Positions 33,616 through 43,626 of a DNA stretch of 64,000 nt are shown in pieces (within the stretch, counting starts at the first letter, position 1; every line of letters starts with the position of its first letter). The stretch lies in the NCBI GenBank assembly GCA_001051155.2, contig JYIP02000006.1:1488001-1552000 (forward strand), given 5' to 3'. The notes below the pieces were generated by a model. It saw only the letters and a list, made by a program, of their open reading frames with translations, made no database searches and was not told where the DNA came from. The position numbers and the translations under genes were made by a program. The stretch comes from Chrysoporthe austroafricana. Lineage: Eukaryota > Ascomycota > Sordariomycetes > Diaporthales > Cryphonectriaceae.

Positions 33616-35481
33616 ATGAATACGGTCAAGGCCTCCTCCTCCCACATCGACCCGGCCCCCTCCACCGCCCACGCCCACGCCCCAGACGCAGCACACCAGC
33701 AGGACCCAGACCCAGACGCAGCCGCAGAGGCAACCACCGCCCATCGTCATCATCTGCACCCACCCACACCCTCCGCCTCCGGTCCCCTCGCCGGACCCCA
33801 GGCCCAGGGCGCCTCTCCCTCCGCCTCGTCGCGCACCGGCCCGCCCCCTGCAGCCTCCTCCTCTCCTGCTCCCACTACTCCCACCGCTCCCACCTCCACC
33901 GCCACCACCGTCGTTGTCCCTGCTCGTGACACCCCGGCTGGCCCTCAAAAGCCCACGCCCTCCCGGCGGAGGTCCACTCTGCCCTTCTCCTTTCCCTTCT
34001 TCCAAGTGAGCAGCAACACCTCCGTCACCTCCCTCGTGCCGTCGACCGCCGAGGGCAAGCCGATCCCCCTCGACACCAGCACCGCCGCCCACCGGACCTC
34101 GGCCCTGCGCGAGCTGAGCAGCAACTTCCCCTCCCCCGTCGTCCGCCACCAGTACACCAAGTCGTCCGGCCCCCAGAGCAGCACCTACTCGCAGCCCGTC
34201 ATCGTCAGGACCTACAGCGGCCCCGTCGGCTCGCGAGGGCACTCCCGCTCCAACTCGCACTCCGCCCGCCGCGGGACCGGGACCGGGACCCTCTCGACCA
34301 CATCGACCTCCGTCTCCTACGTCTCCCCGCCGGCCCACTCCAGACCCGCCGGCGCACGACAGAATGGTGGCCTGCTGAGCATGGGACGGGGCAGTGCCAA
34401 GAAGAAGATGCCGTGGCCCTGGAGGCAAGGCCAGGAGGACGAGCCGCACCCGGCAGACAGGCTGCCACCCTACGACGCCTTCTCCTTCAAGACCATCATG
34501 GCGAATCTGCAGGCCCAGTCGACCGAGATGGACAAGGCCCTCGACGGCATCGCCGAGATCTATGCCCGCTCCCGCTACAGCCTGAGCAACCAGTACGAGG
34601 TGCACGTCGCGCCGCACGGCTCCGGCTCCTCCTTCATCAGCTCCGTCCCCTCGTCGACGAGGCGGAGAGGCCACCCAAGGCACAGCCATGGCCAGACCGG
34701 CCCGACGCTGCAGGCCATACAGTCCGACGACGACGACAACAGCGCCAGTGCCAGGTCACACCGAAAACGACGGGGCAACGGTGGTCGCCGCCGTAGTGGA
34801 GCATACAGTACGCTGGAGACCATAATGTCCTCGAGTAGGTCGTCCGAGGAGGACAAGACGAAGAAGAAGTCGGCCGCGGACCTGGCAGAGCAGGTGCGCG
34901 GCCGTGCCTCGTCCAAAACAGGCCGGAGCGGCTCCGGGTCCCCCGCCACAAGTTCGAAGAGTGGCCGCGGCCCCAAGAAGGATGACGACTCCTCCAAGAG
35001 CCTAACCCGCAAGCGGTCCAAGTCCTTCGCCAATGCCATCATACTTGCAGACGCTACTAAGAACCAGACAGGCGGCGAGGTCTCCTCGCCACGGAACTCA
35101 TCTGCGGCCCTGGTCAGCGCGCCCTCCAAGCCGCAGACATCCAGCAGCCACCTGGAGATCCGGACCACACCTAACGATCTGTTTGGTGATGCATCGACCC
35201 AGGGCAGCAGCCAGGCGGATTCGCATGAGGGCAGTGACCACACAGTGACCCACTTCCTCCAGGGCCTGGCGCCTCGAGACGAGCCACACACCTCGGGCTC
35301 TCTAATTTCTGGGCTGGGCCACTGGGTTCCGTGGAAGGCCGCCTTCTCGAATGCCGCCCCCCCGTCGCAACCGGCTGGCGCCGCCCCTGGGGGCTCTAGT
35401 CATGCGGAAGGCAGCCTGCGTGAGCTGCTGAAGACCGTCGATACCAAGCAGAAGGGCAAGTCTGTCGAGCAGACCGAGTGA
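33616..35481 (+). CDS. Unrecognised low-complexity serine-rich protein
   Basis: A single 621-residue frame from the Met at 33616 (MNTVKASSSHID). The frame is open back to a Met at 33229, but that stretch is repetitive (see the hexamer repeat), so the internal Met is preferred. The first 120 residues are rich in His/Ala/Pro/Thr. Residues 120-270 are Ser/Thr-rich with several basic patches (RRGTGTGT, KKKMPWPWRQG). A short better-ordered segment, FSFKTIMANLQAQSTEMDKALDGIAEIYA, near 290-325 is probably a helix and the most conserved part. The C-terminal half is basic and Ser-rich (TRKRSKSFANAI, a possible phosphosite). I do not recognise a family. The composition suggests a disordered, phosphorylated scaffold or regulator, which is only inference. 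It is probably a real gene because the frame is long and in-register charge patterns persist. Confidence 0.65.
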   Translation: MNTVKASSSHIDPAPSTAHAHAPDAAHQQDPDPDAAAEATTAHRHHLHPPTPSASGPLAGPQAQGASPSASSRTGPPPAASSSPAPTTPTAPTSTATTVVVPARDTPAGPQKPTPSRRRSTLPFSFPFFQVSSNTSVTSLVPSTAEGKPIPLDTSTAAHRTSALRELSSNFPSPVVRHQYTKSSGPQSSTYSQPVIVRTYSGPVGSRGHSRSNSHSARRGTGTGTLSTTSTSVSYVSPPAHSRPAGARQNGGLLSMGRGSAKKKMPWPWRQGQEDEPHPADRLPPYDAFSFKTIMANLQAQSTEMDKALDGIAEIYARSRYSLSNQYEVHVAPHGSGSSFISSVPSSTRRRGHPRHSHGQTGPTLQAIQSDDDDNSASARSHRKRRGNGGRRRSGAYSTLETIMSSSRSSEEDKTKKKSAADLAEQVRGRASSKTGRSGSGSPATSSKSGRGPKKDDDSSKSLTRKRSKSFANAIILADATKNQTGGEVSSPRNSSAALVSAPSKPQTSSSHLEIRTTPNDLFGDASTQGSSQADSHEGSDHTVTHFLQGLAPRDEPHTSGSLISGLGHWVPWKAAFSNAAPPSQPAGAAPGGSSHAEGSLRELLKTVDTKQKGKSVEQTE

Positions 35482-36396
35482 TGGCCTGCCCAGCCACCAT
35501 GGATCCCGGATTCCATCCCGAGGGAGACTGCCCAGAATCCGGGTCCGACACCCCTGTTTTCGCATATCCTGCCTGTCGAAGCGGGACCAGACCGCGAAGA
35601 TCGTGAGAAAATATCGGAGAAACGAAAAAGATGTCATGATCTACGACGGCAAAGGGGGCTCCAAAATTAGATATACCCAAGATACAGGCGTTATTTTTTT
35701 CCTTCTTTTTTTTCTCCTGCTTCATTTTCAACTATGGGCCCGGTGGGCACACAAAGGTATACCTCGAGAATGTGTTTTTGATGATTTGACGAAAGGCTAT
35801 GAGGCTCATGAGGACACGATTATCTGGGAATGCTGGCATATTCTCTCTCGCTGGTGATGGCGAGACTGTCTCGTTGCGACTTTGTACTATATATAGGCCG
35901 AAAAGCTGTACGCGAGAACCTTGTCAGATAGTATAGAAGCCATCGGGAAGACCAAACAAAAATGTGAACTGGAAAGCATGGTTTTCTTCTCTCGTTTTGC
36001 ATGCATGCATTATATATGATCATCGTTTACAGTCGCGGACGGGGTGCCTGTGATGAGGCTGAGTGAAAGGTGATGGATGTGTGATGATGTGTGTGTGCAT
36101 GTCACGGACGGCAAAGATGTTAGGCATGGTCTTACGGGGCATTGATCTTATTTTGTACAGTGCAGCCGTATCTAGCCGACGAAGTTTTCCCCCTCTGATC
36201 ACCGTCATCCATTATCCTTCCTCTCTTTTCATGCTTTGAAATTGGGATCGCAATGACTCCCGGTATTTTCTGATGCAATACACGTATACACGCATGATGG
36301 TGTTGCTCGTGTCTACCTTGATGATCCACCCATCCAGGAGCTAGGAGGAGGGTGCGCGTGTATGAAATCCCCCCCCCCTAAGACGCACCAACGGGC
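35482..36396. other. Convergent intergenic region
   Basis: About 0.9 kb between two converging genes. It is more AT-rich than the genes on either side, with T-rich tracts at 35692-35712 and atgcatgcat-type sequence near 36000, as expected for two 3' UTRs. No gene or RNA is seen. Confidence 0.55.
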
Positions 36397-39300
36397 TCAG
36401 TACTTCCGGAAGTCGTACTCCGGGAACGGGATGTCGCTGCCGTCGCTGTCGACGTCCCTCTCGTGCGCCTCCTCCTCCTCCATCTCCTCGTCGCTGTCCG
36501 CCTCAGCGGCCCTGCCCTTGCCCTTGCCGTCGCCCCCGATGCGCTCCAGGAACTTCTTGTACTTGTCGTACTGGAACCCGCCCGGTGCCTCCTCCGCGTC
36601 GTCGTACTCCCGGTCCGCGAGCGACCTGAGGTACTCGTCGTCCATCTCGTCGGGGTCGCTGAGGGACCCGCCGTCGCGGTGCTGCTCCGGGCCGGCGCCC
36701 GGGTTGGACGGCCTGGCAGCGGCGGTGGCGGCGGCGGAAGTGGAGGCCTCGGGCTTGCCGCCGTCGTCCTCCTCCTTGTCGCCGTCGTCGTCTCCGCACT
36801 TGAAGTCCTCGGGCGCGAAGCGGTCGTACTTGCGCAGCAGGGACAGCAGGAGCGGGTCCGTGATGGACGGGTATTCGTAGTGGTAGGTCGGGGCTTTCTG
36901 GGGGGACTCGCCACCGGCGGCGGCGGCGGCTCCTCCCGATGTATTATTCTGCTGCTGCTGGCGGCGAGTCTCCGCGCGCTTCTTCTTCTCGTTCTCCTCC
37001 TTCACGAGGATCGCCACCGTGCGGCTGTCCCTGTCGTCCTGCTGGGCCAGCCGCGCCTCCTCGTCGATGATCGCCTGCTGGAGGTAGGGGTCCAGGTCCG
37101 CCCACACGGCGACGAGCTCGGGGTCGGTCACCGTGTCGGGCCGGGCGAGGGGCTCGTCGTCCTCGTACTCGTACTCGACCACCTCGGCGGCCTTGGCGCC
37201 GCGGCCGTCCTCCTCGGGCTCGGGCCAGAGCGGGTGCGTGATGACGAACCGCGACAAGTCGTTCGGCCTCGGCACCCGTTGCGAGAAGAAGGGGTGGTCG
37301 CGGCCCGCGCCCGGGGGCGGGCGGGTCGGGCGCGGCGCGCGTGGGGGCGGCGGGGCGGGCGAGGGCGCCTCCGGGTCCGGCTGGTCGTTGGGGTTCCACG
37401 GCATCCAGAAGTCGTCGTCGGCGGCCTCGAACGGCAGCGCGCCCAGGCGCTCGGCCTCGTCGTCGCGCAGGACGGCGCGCTTCTCCGCGCGCGTGAGCGT
37501 CGCCCACCGCGCCTTCATCGCGTGCTTGGGCTGCCAGTTCTCGTACTCGAAGGGCACGTTGCCGCAGCGCCCGTAGACGCCCGCGCGGCTGAACTTGCCG
37601 CGCCGCGGCAGCGGCGGCAGCGCCTCGTCGCTCATGTACATCTCGTCCTCGGTCGGCACCAGGTTGCGCCGCCCCCGCCAGTCCACGTGGCCCCAGAACA
37701 CCATGAACACCAGGTGCCGCTTCATGTCGAGCCGGCGGCGCACGCACTCCTCGACGACGAGCTCGTCCGGCCGCAGCAGGTGCAGGTTGCCCGCGCCCCA
37801 GCCCTCCTTGTGCTCCTCGCCGAGCTGCGTCGGGTGCACGCCGAAGAAGGACTCGCCGATCAGGAGGTAGTGCTGCACGAAGGTGTCCCTGACGTGGTAC
37901 CGCAGGCGCTGCCGGATGACCTCCTCCGGGTGGGTGTACGCCTTGCGCCGCAGCAGCTGCCACAGCGGCGTCAGGCCCGCGCGCGCGCCGAGGAAGGTGT
38001 CCGCCAGGGCGCGGCTCCCTGGGCCGAAGATGGGCTCGTTGAAGCGCATCTGCAGCTTGATGCAGAACATCTCGGCGTTGTACAGGTCGCGCTCGGTCCA
38101 CAGCTCCGTGTTGCGGATGAAGGAGCGCCGCAGCGCGTTCGTCGCCATGTCCATGAGCATCCACATCTTCTTGAGCGTGACGTGCATCGTCCGGGGGAGC
38201 CGGTGGCCCGCGCGCGCCAGGCACGCCAGGATGTCCCGCGTGCGTGTCTCGCGCTCGGCGACCATTGCGAGGTACCGGAAGCCGGGCACGCGGCGGACCT
38301 CGTGCCGCGTGACCGGGGCCGAGACGGGGCGCGCCCAGGGCGGCTGGGGGATCGAGTCGATGAGGCTCGAGTCTTTCTCCCACGTCTTGCCCGCCGGGTC
38401 GCGGATGGTGTACTTGCCGTAGAACTTCCAGTAGAACACCTTCCAGCCCGCGGGGGACATGTGCTGGGCCCACGCCGCGATGGTCGCCTGGAAGCGCGTG
38501 TTGACAAGGGAGTGGAAGGTGCGCGACACCGAGTATAGCTTGATGATGTCCCTGACGTTCAGGTGCTTGGTCACCTCGACCATGAGCCACCAGTTGGAGC
38601 AGAACGACTCGATGAGGCGGAAGGTCGGCATGAATATGTCTTCGTTGGCCTTGACCGCGGCAGAGCCGTCGGCCAGGTCGAGGGTCTCGCCGGAGAACTG
38701 ACCCTTGAACTCGGCGGATAGGCCCAGGATATTGGCGTCGAGCGCGAGGCCGGACAGGTCGTTGTATTCAGGGTCCACATCCATGTCTTCGGGATCAGTT
38801 CGGTTGGGCGGGCCGTGGAGGTAGACCTTCTGGGAGTCTTTGTAGAACTCGCAAGACTCAGGCTCGACGCGGCGTCGCTTGGCGGCTCGCACTGCCTCTT
38901 CCATCTGGTCCTCCTCGAAGTCGGCTTCGCCTAGATCGGCGAGGCGCTTCTTCTGATCCTTCTTCTGGTTCTTCCAGGCCATGTAGCCAGCGAACTGAAC
39001 TTTCTCCTCCTCGGTCAGGGGCCTCTTGGCCTGCTGGTTGAACTCGTTAATCTTCTTCATCGTCTCGTGGTAGAGCGGGTCGTTCAGGAGCGCATCTGGC
39101 ATCTCAACATCGCCGTCTTCATCTTCATCTTTCTCTTTCTCGTCCCCATCCTCGTCCCCATCCTCATCCTCGTCCTCGTCCTCGTCCTGAAGTTCGTCGT
39201 CATCTTCATCCTCATCGGCATCATAGCCCTCCTCGGCGTACTGGTCTGCTTCGTCGGATTGTGGAGGCCGATGTTGATTCTGCGCAGCGCATTGCTGACC

Positions 39301-40320
39301 GCTCGTGACAAGCTGACTGGACGAGGCTTGTCGATCGCCTGTCATGTGCTGAGAACTAGCATATTGTTGAGTAACTTGGGGTGTTTGACCTTGGTGTGGA
39401 AATTGCTGACAGAGTGCCTGAGGCTGCTGGCCGTGACCGTTGAAGTCTTGCTCGCCCTCGCTCTGCTGCCCGTATGAGACCTGCTGAGCACCTGGGCCCT
39501 GCGATCCAGTCCAGCTCGACAGTGCACTCGTGAAGTGGTGCTGGCCACCTGGCTGGAATTGAGGCGCGGTGGGGGACAGCAGCTGAGCGCCACTCGGACT
39601 CGGTTGCCCAGCCACGAATTGCTGCTGTTGGCCTGGGTCCTGCGCCATGAACTGCTGCTGGAAACCAGGCTGCAGCTGCACTGGGGCTGACGAGAACTGC
39701 CGGCCATTGTTCAAAGCCTGCTGCTGACCTAGCAGAAGCTGCGAGTGGCCGCCTTGGTTCTGCGTCGCGAACTGTTGTTGGGCGCCAGGCTGGAACTGCT
39801 GCATGTAGCAGGGACTCTGTTGCTGAGCGAGCATGAACTGCTGCTGAGCAGCTAGGTATTGCTGTCCCATCGGGAGCTGTTGAGGAAAGGCAAGATTACC
39901 AGTATGGACAGGCGGGAAGCCAGGCATCGAGGGCGGCTGGTTGAAAGTGCTGCTGGTGTAGTACACTCTAGACGCGGGTTGTTGAGATGAAAAACCACCA
40001 GACTGGACGTGGTTCTGCAGTCCGCCTGAGATGAAATGACTGCCTTGGGGCTGCCGAGCTTGCTGCGAGAATCGTGGCTGTCCACCTTGGGGTTGTCGCG
40101 TCGCTGTAGGGTTCTGCTGCTGCTGCCACTGCCGCTGGGTACCATACTGAGACTGGCTCCGCTGTGCGTCTGGTGGTGGCATGAATTGCCCAGTCGAATA
40201 TTGCCGTCCTGCATGCTGCGTCTGCTGGGCACGGGGCTGGGACTGCTGGGGGGAGTTCACAGCCTGTTCGTCATCAGACGACGACGACAACCACTTGTCT
40301 TCCAAGCTGGGGTCGTCCAT
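36397..40320 (-). CDS. Large F-box protein with Gln-rich prion-like N-terminus
   Basis: A single 1307-residue frame. Residues about 15-365 are dominated by Gln with Pro, Ser, Gly and Phe/Tyr (many QQQ, QFQPG and SQQ motifs), a prion-like composition. An acidic run follows (EDEDEDEDGDEDGDE, about 378-405), then a helical Lys/Glu segment ending in AAKRRRVEPE, a likely nuclear signal. Residues about 568-625 form an F-box (WWLMVEVTKHLNVRDIIKLYSVSRTFHSLVNTRF). Residues about 640-930 look globular, with conserved aromatic and charged positions (PAGWKVFYWKFYGKYTIRDP, RHEVRRVPGFRYLAMVAERETRTRDI, HYLLIGESFFGVHP). The C-terminus is again disordered and acidic, ending YDFRKY. F-box proteins act in SCF ubiquitin ligases, but the substrate is unknown. 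The Gln-rich part could drive condensation or transcriptional recruitment (inference). Confidence 0.82.
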   Translation of the reverse strand: MDDPSLEDKWLSSSSDDEQAVNSPQQSQPRAQQTQHAGRQYSTGQFMPPPDAQRSQSQYGTQRQWQQQQNPTATRQPQGGQPRFSQQARQPQGSHFISGGLQNHVQSGGFSSQQPASRVYYTSSTFNQPPSMPGFPPVHTGNLAFPQQLPMGQQYLAAQQQFMLAQQQSPCYMQQFQPGAQQQFATQNQGGHSQLLLGQQQALNNGRQFSSAPVQLQPGFQQQFMAQDPGQQQQFVAGQPSPSGAQLLSPTAPQFQPGGQHHFTSALSSWTGSQGPGAQQVSYGQQSEGEQDFNGHGQQPQALCQQFPHQGQTPQVTQQYASSQHMTGDRQASSSQLVTSGQQCAAQNQHRPPQSDEADQYAEEGYDADEDEDDDELQDEDEDEDEDGDEDGDEKEKDEDEDGDVEMPDALLNDPLYHETMKKINEFNQQAKRPLTEEEKVQFAGYMAWKNQKKDQKKRLADLGEADFEEDQMEEAVRAAKRRRVEPESCEFYKDSQKVYLHGPPNRTDPEDMDVDPEYNDLSGLALDANILGLSAEFKGQFSGETLDLADGSAAVKANEDIFMPTFRLIESFCSNWWLMVEVTKHLNVRDIIKLYSVSRTFHSLVNTRFQATIAAWAQHMSPAGWKVFYWKFYGKYTIRDPAGKTWEKDSSLIDSIPQPPWARPVSAPVTRHEVRRVPGFRYLAMVAERETRTRDILACLARAGHRLPRTMHVTLKKMWMLMDMATNALRRSFIRNTELWTERDLYNAEMFCIKLQMRFNEPIFGPGSRALADTFLGARAGLTPLWQLLRRKAYTHPEEVIRQRLRYHVRDTFVQHYLLIGESFFGVHPTQLGEEHKEGWGAGNLHLLRPDELVVEECVRRRLDMKRHLVFMVFWGHVDWRGRRNLVPTEDEMYMSDEALPPLPRRGKFSRAGVYGRCGNVPFEYENWQPKHAMKARWATLTRAEKRAVLRDDEAERLGALPFEAADDDFWMPWNPNDQPDPEAPSPAPPPPRAPRPTRPPPGAGRDHPFFSQRVPRPNDLSRFVITHPLWPEPEEDGRGAKAAEVVEYEYEDDEPLARPDTVTDPELVAVWADLDPYLQQAIIDEEARLAQQDDRDSRTVAILVKEENEKKKRAETRRQQQQNNTSGGAAAAAGGESPQKAPTYHYEYPSITDPLLLSLLRKYDRFAPEDFKCGDDDGDKEEDDGGKPEASTSAAATAAARPSNPGAGPEQHRDGGSLSDPDEMDDEYLRSLADREYDDAEEAPGGFQYDKYKKFLERIGGDGKGKGRAAEADSDEEMEEEEAHERDVDSDGSDIPFPEYDFRKY

Positions 40321-41141
40321 CTTGTACCATAGGGGGCGCTGGTAGTGGAGCTGAGGGGGGAAATGTTCTCTCTTGGATATGTGCGGGTGACACGGATTGA
40401 TTATGGGTCAAGGGCTCGCGTGCAAGTAGCTGCACTGCGGCGCTGAGACGTGAGTCGGTGAAGGTGTAGATGATATGAAGAGGACAAAGGTGAAGGTGTA
40501 GATGATACGAAGAGGAAAGGTGAACTGGAGAGACCTGCCAGTGCAGACTGAGAGGTTAAGTACGTCGCTAAGGTAAAGCGCGTCTGCTCTGATGGTGAAA
40601 TAATATTTCCATAGAGACAATGGGATGCTGGGAAAGACAATAACAATGGGCGGCCCACTTGTTGTTGAAGATCAGACGAAACTCAAGGCAGGTTAATCCA
40701 GCTGCTGCTGGATTCTTCTAGCATCAGGTCTGGCTTTCGCGGTGACAGAGGGAGAGACAGTTGGTCACGGAGGCCTAGGAGCTTGAAACTCAGCGATCTC
40801 TCCTGCGTCAAAGAGCTCATCGCGTAAGAAGGGTCAAAGAAAGGAATTGCAAGATACCAGCAGTGTGCCTGTTTTCGCCTGCAAGCTGCTTGCCAGTGTT
40901 CCCAGCATTAGACTAATCCTGCACCAACGCCAACCTCAATTTCACTGGAGATCAAGAGCTTGACCTGAACTGGTCCTCAGAAGCCCCGTAGGCTTGGTTT
41001 TCAGGAATGCCACATCGAATCCCGCCATCCTGTCCTGTGCCCGACTCCTTAATATGTACTGCTATCATGGGCATTATCAAGCTACAATAACACCCTGTTG
41101 TCGGCCTCATAATTTCGCTGCTGCATTTGAGGCGAATGGCC
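40321..41141. other. Intergenic between two minus-strand genes
   Basis: About 0.8 kb upstream of the Gln-rich F-box gene and downstream of Hat2. Near 40470-40515 the sequence aaggtgtagatgat(a/g) occurs twice about 45 bases apart, a small direct repeat in the probable promoter or 5' UTR. Nothing else is seen. Confidence 0.5.
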
Positions 41142-42555
41142 CTACCGATCCAGCTCATCCAGGGGCATCTCAGCATTGTCGTGGCCTACGATTGCCTCGG
41201 CAGGCCTCCAGATCTGGAGGACGTTGTCCTCGGCGGCGCTGGCCACAAGCCATGGCTCGTTGGGGTTCCAGCTGAAATCAGCCAGGTGGTTGGTGTGCCC
41301 ACCGTGCATGAAAAGCCTATGCTGGGATCAGTATAGTAACCTGGACGGGGGCATATGAGGTTCACTTACAGCTCTGGAGGACCGTCTTCGGAATCCTCGG
41401 GCGTCTGCTCCTCGCCTATGCGGGTCAGGTCCCAGAAGACGATACGCCGGTCGTAACTTCCGCTGCCGAGGATGCCAACCTCCTGCGGGTGCCACGACAG
41501 TGAGGTCACAGCATCGTTGTGGCCTTCCAGGGAGTGGACCTTCTCCTTGGCGTTTCTTATGTCCCAGATGCCGATGGTCTTGTCAGCAGATGCCGTAGCG
41601 ATCAGGAACTCGGAGCCGGGGTTGAAAGCGAGTGCGTTAAGGGCATCGCTGTGGCCTCCCTTGACCACAAGGGCCGACCGTGTGTCGTCAGCCTGGCGAG
41701 TGTCAATGATCTGTAGGGTCAGATCGTCGGAGACGGTGCCGATGAAGTGCTTTGCAACGGGGTGGTACTGGACGTCGTTGACGATCTGATGGTGATGCGA
41801 GAAGGTCCGTGAGGGTTTGACCTGTTTCCCATTCATGGTCTTCAGGTCCCTAGACAGCAAACACAGTCAGCAGAGGGTTAGCCGGATGCCAGACTCACCA
41901 CTTACCAGAGGCGGACAGTCGTATCCTCACTACCAGACGCCAGCCAGCCATCCTCGTGCGGGCTCCAGCTCAGGCCGAATCCCTCCTTCTCGTGTCCAAT
42001 CAACTCGATATCAGGATTGGCGGTGCCGGCCACAGTGGGGTTGGAGCTGTGCTTGGTCCGGTTGTAGATGAGGATCCTGCCGTCAACGCACAGGGTCGCA
42101 ATCATATCGGGATTCTGAGGCTGGTAGCGGGCCTTATTGACCTCACCAGGGTGATCGATCTTTTGGACGATGTTCATCTTTATTGCGGCAGTCTCCTGGC
42201 CGTAGCCACCGATCTCGCCGCGGTCGTCATCGTAGTTGTTGGCGTTGGGCTCGACAGACTTGGGAATCTCGACCTCGGCGATCTGGACGTAGTTGTTCGC
42301 GCCGGGCGCAGTGTGGGTGCCGAGGAGCAGACGGTGGACTCGGTAATTCTTGCCCTCGGGCTCCTTGACGTCGGGGAACCACTGGGTGGTCAGGGTGGGC
42401 CACTCCAGGGCGGTGCTCAGGATCATGTCGTAGAGGAAAGGGCTGTTCTTCTTCCACGTCTTGTACTCCTCATTGATGACCTTCTCCTCCTGCTCGACGT
42501 CCTGATCGTGCTCCACGTCCATGTCGACGTCGTCGACGACCGCAGCAGGTGCCAT
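41142..42555 (-). CDS. hat2: Hat2/RbAp48 WD-repeat histone chaperone
   Basis: Three exons, 42555-41906, 41849-41370 and 41316-41142, with introns of 56 and 53 bp, all in phase, give 434 residues. The start is the MAPAAVVDDVD methionine. The N-terminal INEEYKTWKKNSPFLYDMILSTALEWPTLT.QW segment is the histone-binding CAF1C/H4-binding domain. Six to seven WD repeats follow (IELIGHEKEGFGLSWSPHEDGWLASGSEDTTVRLWDL, NALAFNPGSEFLIATASADKTIGIWD, TSLSWHPQEVGILGSGSYDRRIVFWDL, ADFSWNPNEPWLVASAAEDNVLQIW). This family (RbAp46/48, yeast Hat2/Msi1, Neurospora NPF) binds histone H4 in the type B histone acetyltransferase, CAF-1 and, in some fungi, Polycomb and deacetylase complexes. The strength of the Hat2-type match makes histone acetyltransferase B subunit 2 the best name; a separate Msi1 paralog elsewhere is possible. 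Confidence 0.96.
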
Positions 42556-43626
42556 GATGACTCTAGGTAACACGAATTGATTCTTAGGAGTAGGAAAGGC
42601 TACAGATATGAGGATGGCCCAGATGAGGAAGGATCAGAGTATGGGCTGCGAACGCGAAAGCGAGCGTTGGCGTTGGAGGTTGTTGAGGAGGAGGATGAGC
42701 TTTCGAGGGACGACGTCTTGTCGCAAACCGAGAGAACGCGCCTGTACGCGTTGAGTGCTAGAGAGAGAGAGCAGAGGCGGGGGGTGCCGTAAGAATTTCT
42801 GACAGGGATCAAGCTTCGAGCAGCAGAGAAAAGCGGGCCCTCATCGAGCTGACGCTCAGCTACAGCATCGCCAGTCCTCTCATATGCATCCTGTTCCACT
42901 ACGGAACATAAAGTGCTGCTGCCAGATTATAACCCTGCTCTGTGTCCCACAAATTGACATGCAGGACGAAGTGGCGACTTCTCTTGTTGATGATCGAGGC
43001 CGCGTATGTATTGCGGTCGGGCTGTCCACACACGGCCTTCAACCACGGCCAGTTTGATACTCGCTCGTTTTCTTGGGCATTGCTCCGTATGCGCCCTCCG
43101 AATTTTAATGGTGATCGGACAGCAGGTGGTCAATTCGATCGAAAGGATCTCTTAGACTTGGGAGATAAACAAAGAACACTCGTTGGCTCGCACACACTAG
43201 GCATCTGTCATATGTGTCCTAGGAAATAAACGAACGATATCTAATAGAAACAATGATCACTAATTATAGGCGGTTTCCCTCTAGAGGAGCATCTTGAACT
43301 CATGTCTAACGGCTGGTGGTGGCGGGCGTTAAGATTAAGGTGAGGAAACACAATTTCTCGCTCGACGGCATAGAGGTTGCTGGCGTATGGATAGTGTGAT
43401 ATTAAACAAGACAAGCTATCTATCTAACACCCACTTCTTGCATCATGAGAAACACAAGGCCTTGTCCTGACAAGTCTTGGCCAGTACAAGGATACCTGAC
43501 TCCGCAGAAGTAAAGTCCTGTCCAGAAGCATACCGTGCACACATCTAGTTCGCTGTCGGTCGGAAATGACGCTCATCCATAGAACATGGTATTCCGCCTC
43601 ATGACGCCCCGGCTCCCTGGCCGCCG
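42556..43626. other. Intergenic between Hat2 promoter and CASP 3' end
   Basis: About 1.07 kb. The left side contains the Hat2 promoter. An open frame at 42577-42792 (plus) starts just upstream of the Hat2 start on the opposite strand, is Arg/Glu-rich, and has no family, so I do not call it. The right side is AT-richer and is probably the CASP 3' UTR. Confidence 0.5.

Noticed and set aside
36463..38538. 691-codon plus-strand frame
   Set aside because: Antisense shadow of the 1307-residue F-box gene; its Val/Leu/Arg/His-rich composition follows from the GC-rich codons of the real gene.
36944..38590. 548-codon minus-strand frame
   Set aside because: Other-frame shadow of the same F-box gene, with Arg/Ala/Pro-rich content.
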